A DNA stretch of 64,000 bases from CAXQZU01 sp964228555 (GCA_964228555.1 CAXQZU010000009.1:18911-82910), one strand, 5' to 3'. Positions 49,277 through 58,021 are shown, numbered from the stretch's first letter. Notes: generated by a model not told the origin, from the letters alone. Numbers and translations are program-made.

Positions 49277-50689
49277 CTAGCCGCGCGGCTGGCCCTGCCG
49301 CAGGCGCACGTCGGCCTCGTTGTCCTTCCACCAGGCCCCCCAGGCCTTCTGGGCGCGCTTGAGCTCGTTGCGGGGCTGGCCGGCCTGGAAGGGCTCCTGG
49401 TGGCCCGTGATGGCGATGAGCGCCTGCTGGGCCGCGGTCTGGACCAGCTGCTCCCGGTCGTCCAGCGCCTCGATCAGGCCCGGCACGGCGTCACAGGCCT
49501 TGAGCTCGCGCAGCGCGTCGGCGGCGCCCAGCCGCACGTAGAAATCCCGATGCGACTTGAGCGCCGCGAGCAGGGCGTTGACCGCCCGCAGGTCCTTGAG
49601 CTCGGCCAGCTTGATGGTGGCGTTGAAGGCGATGCCCGCGTTGGGATCCTTGAGCAGGGCCACCCAGTGCTGCAGCATGCCGTCGTCGGCCGTGGGCGCC
49701 GTGGGTGCGGCGGGCCCCGGTGCCGCGGGCGCCGCGGGTGCTGCCGGAGCCGGCGCGGGCGGGGCGGGCACCGGCGCCGCCGGCGCAGCCTCGGGCTGCC
49801 GCGCCCGCGCAGGCTGGCCGCTGGCGCGCGCCTGCACGTCGCGCAGCCAGTCGTAGACCTGCCGCAGGCGGGCATCCAGCGTGCGCAGCGTCGCGTCCGA
49901 GGCCTCCAGGCGGGACTGCGTGCCCGCCTGCAGATCCTTCACCTGCTCGGACAGTGCCTGCAGCTCGGTGCGCACAGCCTGGCCCGCCTGCACCTGCTGG
50001 GCCAGCGCCGCCTGCTGCGCATCGAGGATGCCCAGGCGCTCGTCCGGGGCGCGGCGCGCGTCGGCCAGCGTGCGCGCGGCCTGCTCCTCGATGGCGGCCG
50101 CCACCGCCGGGCTCACGGCCTGCGTCTGCGCCGGGCGCAGGCGGTCGTAGAGCACCCAGCCGGCGGCGCCGAGAGCCAGCAAGGCCAGCAGCGTGGCCAG
50201 CGGCGCGCCCCGGCGCGGCGGCGCCAGCAGGCGACGGCCCACGCAGGCGGGGCACAAGGCCCTGCCGCCCGCCCGCACAGCCCTGCCCGTGCCGAAGTCC
50301 GCCTCGGGCACCGACTGGCTGCAGCCCGCGCAGAAGGAAATGGTCACCGGGGCGCTCCCCGCCGGCAGCTTGGCCACGGACGGCGGCAGGTCCAGCCCCA
50401 GCGGGGCGGTGCGCGCGCCCACCGGCCGGTCCGCCAGCTGCTCGAGGGCGAGGCAGGCCGCGCACGCGTTGCGGCCGGCCACGCTGCGAGCCTTGCCCAG
50501 CGCCACGTCCGCGTCCGGGATCGACTCGTGGCAGGCGTCGCAGAAGCGCAGCTCGATGCCCGCGCCCGGAGCCGACGCCGCGATGCAGGCTGCGCAGGCA
50601 TGCCGGCCGCCGGCCGTGCGCGCGCGGCCCGCCGCGAAGTCGGCGTCCGGGATCGACGCCTGGCACGCCTCGCAGAATCGGATGTCCAT
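49277..50689 (-). CDS. Three-zinc-finger, membrane-anchored HEAT-repeat protein
   Basis: 470 residues from the ATG at 50689. Three copies of a 30-residue finger lead the protein: Cys6/9/32/35, Cys50/53/76/79 and Cys120/123/146/149, each C-x2-C-x22-C-x2-C with S-[IV]-P-[DE]-AD and G-[RK]-A between. One membrane helix (164-181) follows, then a coiled coil (about 195-300), a Pro/Ala-rich stretch, and HEAT units from about 350. It ends ITGHQEPFQAG ... AWGAWWKDNE, the same signature as two other HEAT proteins here. The fingers are cytoplasmic if the helix is inserted normally. Function unknown. Confidence 0.85.
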   Translation of the reverse strand: MDIRFCEACQASIPDADFAAGRARTAGGRHACAACIAASAPGAGIELRFCDACHESIPDADVALGKARSVAGRNACAACLALEQLADRPVGARTAPLGLDLPPSVAKLPAGSAPVTISFCAGCSQSVPEADFGTGRAVRAGGRALCPACVGRRLLAPPRRGAPLATLLALLALGAAGWVLYDRLRPAQTQAVSPAVAAAIEEQAARTLADARRAPDERLGILDAQQAALAQQVQAGQAVRTELQALSEQVKDLQAGTQSRLEASDATLRTLDARLRQVYDWLRDVQARASGQPARARQPEAAPAAPVPAPPAPAPAAPAAPAAPGPAAPTAPTADDGMLQHWVALLKDPNAGIAFNATIKLAELKDLRAVNALLAALKSHRDFYVRLGAADALRELKACDAVPGLIEALDDREQLVQTAAQQALIAITGHQEPFQAGQPRNELKRAQKAWGAWWKDNEADVRLRQGQPRG

Positions 50690-50782
50690 GCATGCCTCGC
50701 ACACGGGGGACGCCGGCCGTCCGCCGCCCCCCCATCCTACCCGCGCACGCCACGCAGGGGGCGGCCCCTGCCGGCGCAAGGC

Positions 50783-51730
50783 CTAGCCGGCCTTGGGCTG
50801 CTTGAGCCGCTCGCGCACCGCCGCCTCGTTGCGGTTCCACCACTCCAGCATCTCGCCGCGAGCCTTGCTGCGCTCGGCGGGACGGGCCTGCGGCGTCAGC
50901 CCGAGGTCGTGCTCGGTGATGAGGCGCAGGGACTTGCCCGCCTGCTGCGCGACCATCTGCGTCTTGTCCTTCAACGCATCGGCCAGGGCCGGCACCGCGT
51001 CGCAGGCACGCAGGTCGCCCAGGGCGCTGGCCGCGGCCTGGCGCATCAGGTAGTCGTCGTGCGCGGCCAGGATCTTCACCAGCTTGGGGACGGACGCCAT
51101 CACCTGCCGCCGCGCCACGACGGTGATCGCGGGGTAGATGGTCTCGGGCTGGTCGCTGTCGAGGTCGGCGAGCGCCTTCTCCACGATGGCCTTCGCGACC
51201 AGCGGATCCTCCTGCACGCTGGGCAGCTCCGGCTTGGGCAGGCCAGGCAGGGTGGCCTTCGGGGCCGCCGGCGTCGCCGCGGGCTTGGGGCCTGCTGCGG
51301 GCGCCGCGGCCACCGCCACGGGGCGCTCCTCCACGGCCTTCACGCGGGCCTCGAGGGCGGCCAAGGCCTTCGTCTCGCGGTCCAGGCCGGCGCTCAGGGT
51401 CGTGAGCACGGCCTCCAGCTCCTCCAGCTTGCCCGAGGCCAGGTCGGCTGAGGACTGCACGCGGGCCTGCGCTTGCTGCAGCCCCTCGGTCGCGCCCGAG
51501 AGCAGGTCCTGCAGCCGCTTGAGGCGCTGGTCCAGCTCGCGCTGGGCCGACTGGTCGCGCGCCGCCGCCGCGCGCTGCACTTCCTCGGCCAGCTGGCGCG
51601 CCACCTTGTCCACCTCGGCGCTCGACAGCGCGACGGTGACGGCGGCCGGGGCCTCGGCGCCACGCGGCAGCAGGGACACGACGCCGGCCGCCAACGCCAG
51701 CAGCGACACGACCAGTGCGACCTTGTTCAT
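50783..51730 (-). CDS. Membrane-anchored coiled-coil/HEAT protein
   Basis: 315 residues. Signal anchor (4-22), a long coiled coil (about 35-135), a Pro/Ala linker, and HEAT units (about 190-285, VPKLVKILAAHDDYLMRQAAASALGDL and VPALADALKD). It ends LITEHDLGLTPQARPAERSK ... MLEWWNRNEAAVRE, matching the ends of the HEAT proteins at 45165 and 49277. It is the immediate upstream neighbour of the zinc-finger protein and probably a paralog without the fingers. Confidence 0.85.
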   Translation of the reverse strand: MNKVALVVSLLALAAGVVSLLPRGAEAPAAVTVALSSAEVDKVARQLAEEVQRAAAARDQSAQRELDQRLKRLQDLLSGATEGLQQAQARVQSSADLASGKLEELEAVLTTLSAGLDRETKALAALEARVKAVEERPVAVAAAPAAGPKPAATPAAPKATLPGLPKPELPSVQEDPLVAKAIVEKALADLDSDQPETIYPAITVVARRQVMASVPKLVKILAAHDDYLMRQAAASALGDLRACDAVPALADALKDKTQMVAQQAGKSLRLITEHDLGLTPQARPAERSKARGEMLEWWNRNEAAVRERLKQPKAG

Positions 51731-51778
51731 GGGCTACCTCGCAGGGAGATGCTACGACGCCACGGGGGCGACCGAGGC

Positions 51779-52165
51779 CTAGTCTTCCTCGCCCTCGCCA
51801 CCGCGGCGGGTCTCGAAGTCCCCGCCCTGCGCGATGAGGGCCACGCGTTCCTTCATCTGCCGCCCGACCTTGAAGCGCACCACGCGCTTGGCCGGCACGT
51901 CCACCTTCTGCAGGGTGCGCGGGTTCTGCGCGATGCGCGCCGCCCGGTCCTTGATCTCGAAGACGCCGAACTCGCGGAACTCGATGCGGTTGCCCCGGCC
52001 CAGCTCGCGGATGATCTCGTCGAGGAAGAGCTGGATCACGTCCTTGACCACGACCTTGGTCTGGGCGGTGCGCTCGGCGATGCGCGCCACCAGCTCCTTC
52101 TTGGTGATCGTGTGGCCGCCAGGGCCACGCGGGCTGTCAGGACGGGGGCTGGGGGGCTGGGGCAT
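51779..52165 (-). CDS. HU/IHF-family DNA-binding protein
   Basis: 128 residues: an 18-residue Pro-rich tail, then the HU/IHF domain TITKKELVARIAERT, FLDEIIRELGRGNRIEFREFGVFEI and the DNA-binding arm RTLQKVDVPAKRVVRFKVG, and a short acidic C-terminal tail ending GGEGEED. The Pro in the arm (VPAKR) is where HU and IHF intercalate. The acidic C-terminus is unusual. It has the best promoter in the window, TTGACA-17-TAAAGT, fitting an abundant nucleoid protein. Confidence 0.94.
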   Translation of the reverse strand: MPQPPSPRPDSPRGPGGHTITKKELVARIAERTAQTKVVVKDVIQLFLDEIIRELGRGNRIEFREFGVFEIKDRAARIAQNPRTLQKVDVPAKRVVRFKVGRQMKERVALIAQGGDFETRRGGEGEED

Positions 52166-52236
52166 GCGCGATGGGTCTCCCGGCGCGGGGGGCGCCCGCC
52201 GCCGTGGCGGAACTCCCTAGATCGTTGTGGCGCCGA

Positions 52237-52265
52237 ACTTTAGGATCAGGGCTCGCGCCTGTCAA
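52237..52265 (-). promoter_or_regulatory. Strong promoter of the HU-like gene
   Basis: On the minus strand a perfect TTGACA (52265-52260), 17-bp spacer and TAAAGT (52242-52237). The leader is about 65 nt with GGGAG near its end. Confidence 0.85.
52241..52246 (+). promoter_or_regulatory. Plus-strand -10 box TAGGAT overlapping the HU -10
   Basis: TAGGAT shares its TA with the minus-strand TAAAGT (read ACTTTA-GGAT on the plus strand), so two -10 boxes face away from each other from one site. The plus gene starts 49 nt downstream at 52295. Confidence 0.4.
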
Positions 52266-52294
52266 AGGGCCACCCCCACCCCCACGAGGCAGCC

Positions 52295-52714
52295 ATGGCC
52301 CAACCCTCCCTTCCCGACGCCCTCGCGATGCGGGACCTGCGCGCCGGACTGCGTCCCGAGGCCCAGCGGGAGCAGGTGGCGGCGGCCCTGCGGGCGGACG
52401 GCCGGCACGTGCAGGCCCTGCTGCTCTACGAGGGCCGCGCCAGCCACCCGGCCCTGGAGGGCCAGCAGGCCCGCGCCGTGCGCGAGGGCCGCACCTTCGA
52501 GCTGCTGTCCATGCGGCGGCTGGGCCGGCCCGTGCCGGACACCGACCTGCGTGCCGCCGCTGCGGCCTCCGCAGCAGCCGGACGGCACATGGAGGCACGC
52601 CTGGCCCTCACGGCCCTCGGCGACCTCGACGGGGTGCGCGCGCTGGCGGCCTGCCTGCCCCCCAGCCTCGTGCCGCCCCCGCCGGCACCGCCTGCGGCGC
52701 CCGCGAAGGCCTAG
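52295..52714 (+). CDS. Hypothetical protein, helical
   Basis: 139 residues from an ATG with GAGG about 7 nt upstream. Two or three helical segments with repeated Ala-Leu-x-Ala units: REQVAAALRADGRHVQALLLYEG and, near the end, AAAASAAAGRHMEARLALTALGD. They resemble degenerate HEAT or ankyrin-like helices but no family is recognised. A Pro-rich tail ends it. Divergent from the HU gene with an overlapping promoter, and convergent with the TMTC-like gene across a terminator. Confidence 0.6.
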   Translation: MAQPSLPDALAMRDLRAGLRPEAQREQVAAALRADGRHVQALLLYEGRASHPALEGQQARAVREGRTFELLSMRRLGRPVPDTDLRAAAAASAAAGRHMEARLALTALGDLDGVRALAACLPPSLVPPPPAPPAAPAKA

Positions 52715-52730
52715 CCCGCCCCGGCGGGCT
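52713..52730. terminator. Bidirectional terminator overlapping both stop codons
   Basis: AGCCCGCC-cc-GGCGGGCT, a perfect 8-bp stem. Its first two bases are the AG of the upstream TAG and its last base is the T that completes the complementary TGA of the opposite gene. Confidence 0.6.
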
Positions 52731-55009
52731 CAGCGCGCACCCGCGCCCGCCGCCTCCTCTGCATCCTCCTCGGCCTGGCGCTGCTGGAGGCGCTGCCGCA
52801 GGTCGGTGAAGCGGGCTCGCAGGCGCTCGACCTCGGACGAGGGCGCAGCGAGGTCCAGCCGGGAGAGGCCCTCGCGCACCATGTCGAGCGCGGCGCCGTA
52901 GCTGCCGAAGTGCATGCCGCGGATCTGGGCTGCCCAGTAGCGTGCCTCGAACGACGACGGGTCCAGCCGCAGCGCCTCCTCGTAGTCGTCGGCTGCCAGC
53001 CGCATGGTGTCCGGGCTCTCCTGGCTGGCCCGTGCGCTGCGCAGCAGGCTGGCCACCCGCTCGGCCTGCGCCTCGCGACCAGCCTCGAGCTGCCGCCCGG
53101 CATGGACCCGCAAGGCCGGGTCGGGGTGCTCGAGGGCCACCTCGTGCAGCACCCCGAGGCCCGCCTCGTAGCGACCGTCCGCGACCAAGGCCTGTGCGCA
53201 GCGCCACAGCAGGTCCAGGTCGGGCGTCGCGCGCGCGAGGCGGGCAGCGGCTCGCTCGTGCAGCAACGCCTCCAGCGCGGCGTCGGCGGCCGCCTGCGGC
53301 TTGCCCTGCATGGCCTGCGCGCGCAGGAGCGCAGCGTAGATGCGCGCGGCGCTGCGCCGCTCCCGGATGCTGGACTCCGAGCGCGCGCCTGCGCGCCCGG
53401 ACAGCAGCGGGTGCAGGCGCCGGGCCTCGCCCAGCGTCTCGAGCGCATCGGCGGGTGTCGCCGTCTCCAACTGCAGCAAGGCCAGCACCAGCCAGCCCTG
53501 GGCGTCGTGGCGCGTGGCCGGGTGACGCGTGGCCGCCTGCGCGAGGTCCATCGCCTCGGCGCGCGCGTCGCGGGCAGCCTCGAGCAAGGGCGCCCGGCCC
53601 GGGTCGCGCCACGGGTCGTTGTCGCGCACCGGCCTGCGCGCGGCCTCGGCGTGCAGCCGGTCCGCTTCCTGCCGCAGCCGGTCCGCGCGCCGCAGCAAGG
53701 CGGGCCCATGGCTGCCCGGCAAGGCGAGCAAGCGCGCGTGCACCGCGTCCTCGCTGGCCATGCCGCGGGCCACGCGCACGCTGAGCAAGGTGAGGCACAG
53801 GAGCACGAGGCCGGGCATCCATCCCGCCAGCACCCGGCGCGCATGGCTGGCCGCTGCCCAGGCAGCCAGCGACTCCGCCGCCAGCCCTGCCAGCACGGCC
53901 AGCGCGGGCAGGGCGAGCGACGCCCAGCGGTCCTCCAGCACGCTCCCGAGCGGCAAGGCCAGGCTGGCACCGACCAGCAGCGAGGCGGCCACGAGCACGC
54001 TGGCGCGCATCGCGGCCAAGGCCCCACGGCGCACGGGCAGCAGCCATGCGGCCAGCACCACGACACTGGCCACGAACACGGCGACGAGGCGCGGACCCTC
54101 CAGCAGCCAGCCGCGACCGGGCTGCGCCTCGTGCGTGCGGTCGGCCACCCATCCCACGGGCAGGGCCAGGTGCAGGCCGGCGCGCGCAAGGGCCTCCAGG
54201 CCCTGCGCGATGCGCCCCAGCAGGCCGGGCTCGTCGGCATCCACGCCCGGCAGGCCCGGGCCGTGGCCCCACCAGAGCGCAAGCCACAGCGCCGCCCCCA
54301 CGAGCGAGGCCAGCACGGGCCCCACGCAGGTCGAGGCGGGGCGCGATGCGTCCGCACGCCGGGCCGTGAGCGCCAGCAGCCAGGCCACCACGGGCAGGGC
54401 CACCCACGCCTCGCACGCGAGCAAGGCCAGCAGCGTGCATGCCGCCACCCACGCCAGCCTCGCGGGCTGGCCCGGCTTCCAGCCCAGCGCCAGCCAGAGG
54501 GCCGACGACGCCAGGACCGTCCCCAGCAACAGGCTGCGCCCCACCAGCAGCGCCACCGCACCGGTGGCCAGCGGGTGCGCGGCCACCACGAGGCCCACGC
54601 ACAACCCCAGCACCCGCCGGCCAGGAGCCACGCGCCAGGCGATCAGGGTCGAGAGCACCGCCACCAGCGCGTGCAGCAGCAGGTTGGTCGCATGACCCGC
54701 GGGCAGCGCGGCCTCGGAGCCCAGCAGCGCGCGCTCGACGGCAAGGCTCGCGACCGCCAGCGGGCGCCACGGCTGCTGCTCGAGCTGGCCCGGCCCGTGC
54801 GGCTGGCGGAAGGCAGCCGGCAGCGCGGCCCAGCCCCGCTCCAGCACCGGGTTGGAGGACACCACCGGCACGTCGTCGAGCACCGCGCGGCCCGCCAGCG
54901 TGGCACCTTGCGCGAGCAGCGCCACCAGCGCCACCAGCGCCAGCCCACGGGCCAGGCCGCCGGGCGACCGGGCCGCGGCATGCGGCGCAGGATCGGGCGG
55001 CTCGGCCAT
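52730..55009 (-). CDS. TMTC-like membrane glycosyltransferase with TPR-like tail
   Basis: 759 residues from the ATG at 55009. About ten membrane helices fill residues 15-410. The first extracytoplasmic loop has the GT-C acidic pair LDDVPVVSSNPVL, followed by a PWRPLAV segment, NLLLHALVAVLS and LVVAAHPLATGAVALLVGRS, as in the TMTC family of O-mannosyltransferases. The soluble C-terminal 330 residues are helical with Ala/Arg-rich TPR-like units, ending in an acidic coiled coil. A lipid-linked sugar donor and protein acceptor are expected but unidentified. It starts 32 bp after the metallopeptidase-like gene on the same strand. Confidence 0.75.
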   Translation of the reverse strand: MAEPPDPAPHAAARSPGGLARGLALVALVALLAQGATLAGRAVLDDVPVVSSNPVLERGWAALPAAFRQPHGPGQLEQQPWRPLAVASLAVERALLGSEAALPAGHATNLLLHALVAVLSTLIAWRVAPGRRVLGLCVGLVVAAHPLATGAVALLVGRSLLLGTVLASSALWLALGWKPGQPARLAWVAACTLLALLACEAWVALPVVAWLLALTARRADASRPASTCVGPVLASLVGAALWLALWWGHGPGLPGVDADEPGLLGRIAQGLEALARAGLHLALPVGWVADRTHEAQPGRGWLLEGPRLVAVFVASVVVLAAWLLPVRRGALAAMRASVLVAASLLVGASLALPLGSVLEDRWASLALPALAVLAGLAAESLAAWAAASHARRVLAGWMPGLVLLCLTLLSVRVARGMASEDAVHARLLALPGSHGPALLRRADRLRQEADRLHAEAARRPVRDNDPWRDPGRAPLLEAARDARAEAMDLAQAATRHPATRHDAQGWLVLALLQLETATPADALETLGEARRLHPLLSGRAGARSESSIRERRSAARIYAALLRAQAMQGKPQAAADAALEALLHERAAARLARATPDLDLLWRCAQALVADGRYEAGLGVLHEVALEHPDPALRVHAGRQLEAGREAQAERVASLLRSARASQESPDTMRLAADDYEEALRLDPSSFEARYWAAQIRGMHFGSYGAALDMVREGLSRLDLAAPSSEVERLRARFTDLRQRLQQRQAEEDAEEAAGAGAR

Positions 55010-55041
55010 GGCTGGGGCAGGCGTCCCCGGAGGGCCGCGCG

Positions 55042-57042
55042 CTAGCCCTTGCGCGCCGGGGCCGGTCGCTTGACGGGCTTGTAGGCCAGCGCGGAGGTGT
55101 CGAGCACCAGCATCTTCTTGCAGTAGTCCTCGAAGTCCTTCTGCAGGCCCGCCCACGAGTCCGGATCGTCGGCACTCACCTTGAAGGCGGCACGGAAGGC
55201 GCGCGCGCCCTCCTCGCGGTTCATCACGGCCTTGAGGTAGGCCATGAGGCTGTCACGGTACTTGCCGCCCAGCTGGTCCATGCACATCTCGAACAGCCAT
55301 GCGCCCTGCTGGTAGATGAACATCTGCTGGCCCCAGCCCGGGTCCAGGCCCATGCGCGCGGCATGCTGCATCGCGTCGGCGTAGGTGGTCCAGGAGGTGA
55401 GATCCTCCAGCTTCACCACGGGGTAGTCCTTGCCCATCTTCTTGAGGGCCGCCGCCATGCCCTGCGCCTCGCGCAGCCGGGTGTAGTTGCGGCCGGTGAA
55501 GGACAGCTTGCCGTCCTCGCTGAGCTTGTGCGAGCCGAAGTACTCCGCGAGGCCCTCGCCCCACCAGTCCTGCGTGAAGTTCTTCTTCGGGCTCCAGCCG
55601 TTGATCTGCATGCCGAACCAGTGCTCGAGCTGGTGCGTGCCCTCGTGCAGGTTCTTGGCGATCTCGAAGACGCGCGCATCGCCCTCGTTCCTCTCGTCGA
55701 AGAGGTAGATCCACGCCGTCTTCCACTCGAAGTAGCCGCCCACGCCGTCGGGCAGCTTCATGCCCTTCACCTCGTGGAACTTGTTGAATGCGTCCTTGTC
55801 CTCGAAGATCCACACCACGAGCGGCACGCCGCCCTGGTAGGACGCCTTCTTGGCAGCCACGAGGTCCGGCCGGCCGCCCCACTCGTCGCTCAGGTCGTTG
55901 AGGCCCAGCGCCTGCTTGAAGCGCCGGTTCCACTCCTCGTAGAGCTGCGTGTAGATCGCCTGCTTCTCGTCCATCAGCGGCTCGAACTCGGCGCGCTTGG
56001 CGGCCAGGCGCTCGCGCTCCTTCTTGCGCTCCGAGCGGGGCATGCCCAGCAGGTCCAGGTCGCTGAGGCGGTCCTTGGAGGCATAGCAGATCAGGTGCGG
56101 CGGGCTCCAGCGCACGGCGAAGTTCTGGTCCTTGAACAGCTTGTCCTGGAGGATGTTGTTCCAGATGTCGTCGCCCGCGCGGTAGAGGCGGTCCTCGCGC
56201 AGCTTGCGCGCGTGCTCCTGCACCTCCCGGAGTGCCTCGGCCGCCAGGCGGCGGTCCTCCTCGTCCTTGAGCCAGCGCTGCGCATTGGCGGCCTCGAAGG
56301 CCGCGATGAAGGGCCGGCCCTTGGTCTGGCTGATCTCCTCGGGCAGGGGGTGGCGGAACTCCTCGTAGCCCAGCGCCGCACGCGCCTCCTTGTCGTCGCT
56401 GCCGTAGGCCGTCTCCACGTACTGCTCGTAGGTGGCCAGCAGCGTGGCCTTGGCGGGCTCGCCCAGGTCCTTGAGGCGCGCGATGAAGCCCTTCCAGTCC
56501 TTGCCCTTGCGCGTGTCGGCCGGCGACTTCTGCATGTCGGCCTTGACCTGCACGAGGCTGTCCTTGGGCGCCTCGACCACCGGCGCAGGCGCCGGCGGGC
56601 CGCCGGCCGAGGTGCCCTGCGGCTTGTCCTTGCCGCCTCCGGCCATGAGGGCCACGACCACGATCGCCACCACGAGCGCAGCGCCGCCCCCGACCAGCGC
56701 CATCGGCGGGCCCTTGCGCGCCGGCGGGGCACCGCGCCCGGCACGCTCGTCGCGCTCGGCGCGGCTGGCCCGCTGGGGCGCCGCAGGCGCGGCCTGCGTG
56801 GGCTCCTGCGCCCGCTGGGCCGGCTTGAACTGGGGCCCCCGGGGGCTGCGCGCGGCGCCCACGCTGGAGGCCGCGGGCGCAGCCGGGCTGCGGCCGGGCG
56901 GCGGCGCGGCCGGCGCAGCGCCGGGGGCCCCCGCGTGGGCGGTCATCAGGGCGCCGCAGGCGCCGCAGCGGAACTGCTGTCCCTTGGCGAAGGCCGAGAC
57001 GTCGAACTGGGCCTGGCAGGACGGGCACGCCTGAAGCTTCAT
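55042..57042 (-). CDS. Zinc-finger and membrane-anchored HExxH peptidase-like protein (DUF1570-type)
   Basis: 666 residues. N-terminal zinc ribbon CPSC...CGAC (Cys6, 9, 26, 29), a Pro/Ala-rich linker, one membrane helix (about 114-134), then an extracytoplasmic domain. The gluzincin motif HEGTHQLEHW (His466, Glu467, His470) with a third ligand in WWGEGLAEYF (Glu496 or Glu500) supports a zinc metallopeptidase of the type annotated as DUF1570 in planctomycetes. AGGAG lies 7 nt before the ATG, and an extended -10 TGC-TATAAA upstream. Substrate unknown. A similar finger-anchor pattern occurs in the HEAT protein at 49277. Confidence 0.85.
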   Translation of the reverse strand: MKLQACPSCQAQFDVSAFAKGQQFRCGACGALMTAHAGAPGAAPAAPPPGRSPAAPAASSVGAARSPRGPQFKPAQRAQEPTQAAPAAPQRASRAERDERAGRGAPPARKGPPMALVGGGAALVVAIVVVALMAGGGKDKPQGTSAGGPPAPAPVVEAPKDSLVQVKADMQKSPADTRKGKDWKGFIARLKDLGEPAKATLLATYEQYVETAYGSDDKEARAALGYEEFRHPLPEEISQTKGRPFIAAFEAANAQRWLKDEEDRRLAAEALREVQEHARKLREDRLYRAGDDIWNNILQDKLFKDQNFAVRWSPPHLICYASKDRLSDLDLLGMPRSERKKERERLAAKRAEFEPLMDEKQAIYTQLYEEWNRRFKQALGLNDLSDEWGGRPDLVAAKKASYQGGVPLVVWIFEDKDAFNKFHEVKGMKLPDGVGGYFEWKTAWIYLFDERNEGDARVFEIAKNLHEGTHQLEHWFGMQINGWSPKKNFTQDWWGEGLAEYFGSHKLSEDGKLSFTGRNYTRLREAQGMAAALKKMGKDYPVVKLEDLTSWTTYADAMQHAARMGLDPGWGQQMFIYQQGAWLFEMCMDQLGGKYRDSLMAYLKAVMNREEGARAFRAAFKVSADDPDSWAGLQKDFEDYCKKMLVLDTSALAYKPVKRPAPARKG

Positions 57043-57106
57043 CGGGGCTCCTTGCCGCCACCCCGCGGGGCTGGGGAGCCGAGGCGCGGCGCCCGGTTTA
57101 TAGCAC

Positions 57107-57115
57107 GACGCGCCG
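57107..57115 (-). promoter_or_regulatory. Extended -10 promoter of the HExxH protein gene
   Basis: TGC followed by TATAAA on the minus strand, about 65 nt before the ATG at 57042. An extended -10 needs no strong -35, and none is seen. Confidence 0.5.
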
Positions 57116-57129
57116 GGCCGCCGGGCGGC

Positions 57130-57918
57130 CTACCACGCAAAGCCCTGCTTGCGATTGGCCTCGATCCACTCCCGGGCCGCCGCCGTGCTGGGGAAGTCCT
57201 GGCCCGTGAGGGCCTTGATCGCAGCGTGCGTGGCCGCCTTGGACTCGTTCCACAGGTGCCAGCGCTCCTCCCACCAGGAGGCGGGCGGGCTGTTGGGGTC
57301 CGAGGGGTTGGTGGACACCGGCTCGTCGATGTTCTCGGCCAGCCAGCGCGCGAAGCGCTTGTCCTTCGCCTGCTCGGCATAGAAGGCGATGTCCACCAGC
57401 TGGCCCACGTTGGTGCGTGCAGGATTGCCCACGGTCCAGCGCCACTGCTTCTCCACCTCGTCGTACTGCTTCTTGTCGAGCACCACGCCCATCCGGCCCA
57501 GCGCGCGCAGCACCTTGGCACGCACCGCCGGGCGCTTGTCGTTGGCGGCCTGTCCCCACGACGCCGCCCACAGGCCCTTCCAGGCCGGGTAGGCGCGCAG
57601 CTCGAGCAGCTCGGCAGCGCGCAGGGCCACGACCGGCTCGGCGTGCTTGAGCAGCCGCAGCAAGCCCTTCTCCAGCTGGACATGCTTGAGGCCGCGCAAC
57701 GCCTGCAGCGCGCGCAGCGCCTCGTCGGCCTTGCGCGCCTTGCCCGCCTCCTCCACGGCGGCCAGCAGCACGGGCAGCTGCTCGGCGCTGGCCTCGGTCA
57801 CCTCGGTCTCGAGGTCCTCGCCCTCGGCGGCCAGCCGGGACGGGAAGGCCAGCGCCACCAGCACCAGCGCGATCAGGCTGCAGGCGCGCACGAGACGGTG
57901 CGGGGGGCGAGCGCTCAT
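57130..57918 (-). CDS. Secreted HEAT-like protein
   Basis: 262 residues with a signal peptide (about 1-31, ending RLAAEGE). Helical repeats follow: EKGLLRLLKHAEPVVALRAAELLEL and the DKRPAVRAKVLRALGRM unit. The end LTGQDFPSTAAAREWIEANRKQGFAW is related to the end signature of other HEAT proteins here (TG-x-x followed by Trp/Arg-rich tail). GAGGAGG lies 5 nt before the ATG; TACCAT (57961-57956) may be the -10 box. It precedes the HExxH gene on the same strand. Function unknown. Confidence 0.82.
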   Translation of the reverse strand: MSARPPHRLVRACSLIALVLVALAFPSRLAAEGEDLETEVTEASAEQLPVLLAAVEEAGKARKADEALRALQALRGLKHVQLEKGLLRLLKHAEPVVALRAAELLELRAYPAWKGLWAASWGQAANDKRPAVRAKVLRALGRMGVVLDKKQYDEVEKQWRWTVGNPARTNVGQLVDIAFYAEQAKDKRFARWLAENIDEPVSTNPSDPNSPPASWWEERWHLWNESKAATHAAIKALTGQDFPSTAAAREWIEANRKQGFAW

Positions 57919-57955
57919 CGCGTCCTCCTCGGCCAGCGCAGGGCGGCCGCGCTGG

Positions 57956-57961
57956 ATGGTA
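57956..57961 (-). promoter_or_regulatory. Putative -10 box TACCAT before the secreted HEAT gene
   Basis: TACCAT on the minus strand, 37 nt before the ATG at 57918; back to back with the plus-strand TATGCT. Confidence 0.3.
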
Positions 57962-57982
57962 GCGGCTCGCGCGGGGGCTGGC

Positions 57983-57988
57983 TATGCT
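57983..57988 (+). promoter_or_regulatory. Putative -10 box TATGCT before the FabZ-like gene
   Basis: TATGCT 33 nt before the ATG at 58022 with a GAGG between. Divergent from TACCAT on the other strand. Confidence 0.35.
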
Positions 57989-58021
57989 CCCCGCCCTCAC
58001 GCTTCCCGCGAGGCCGAGCCC

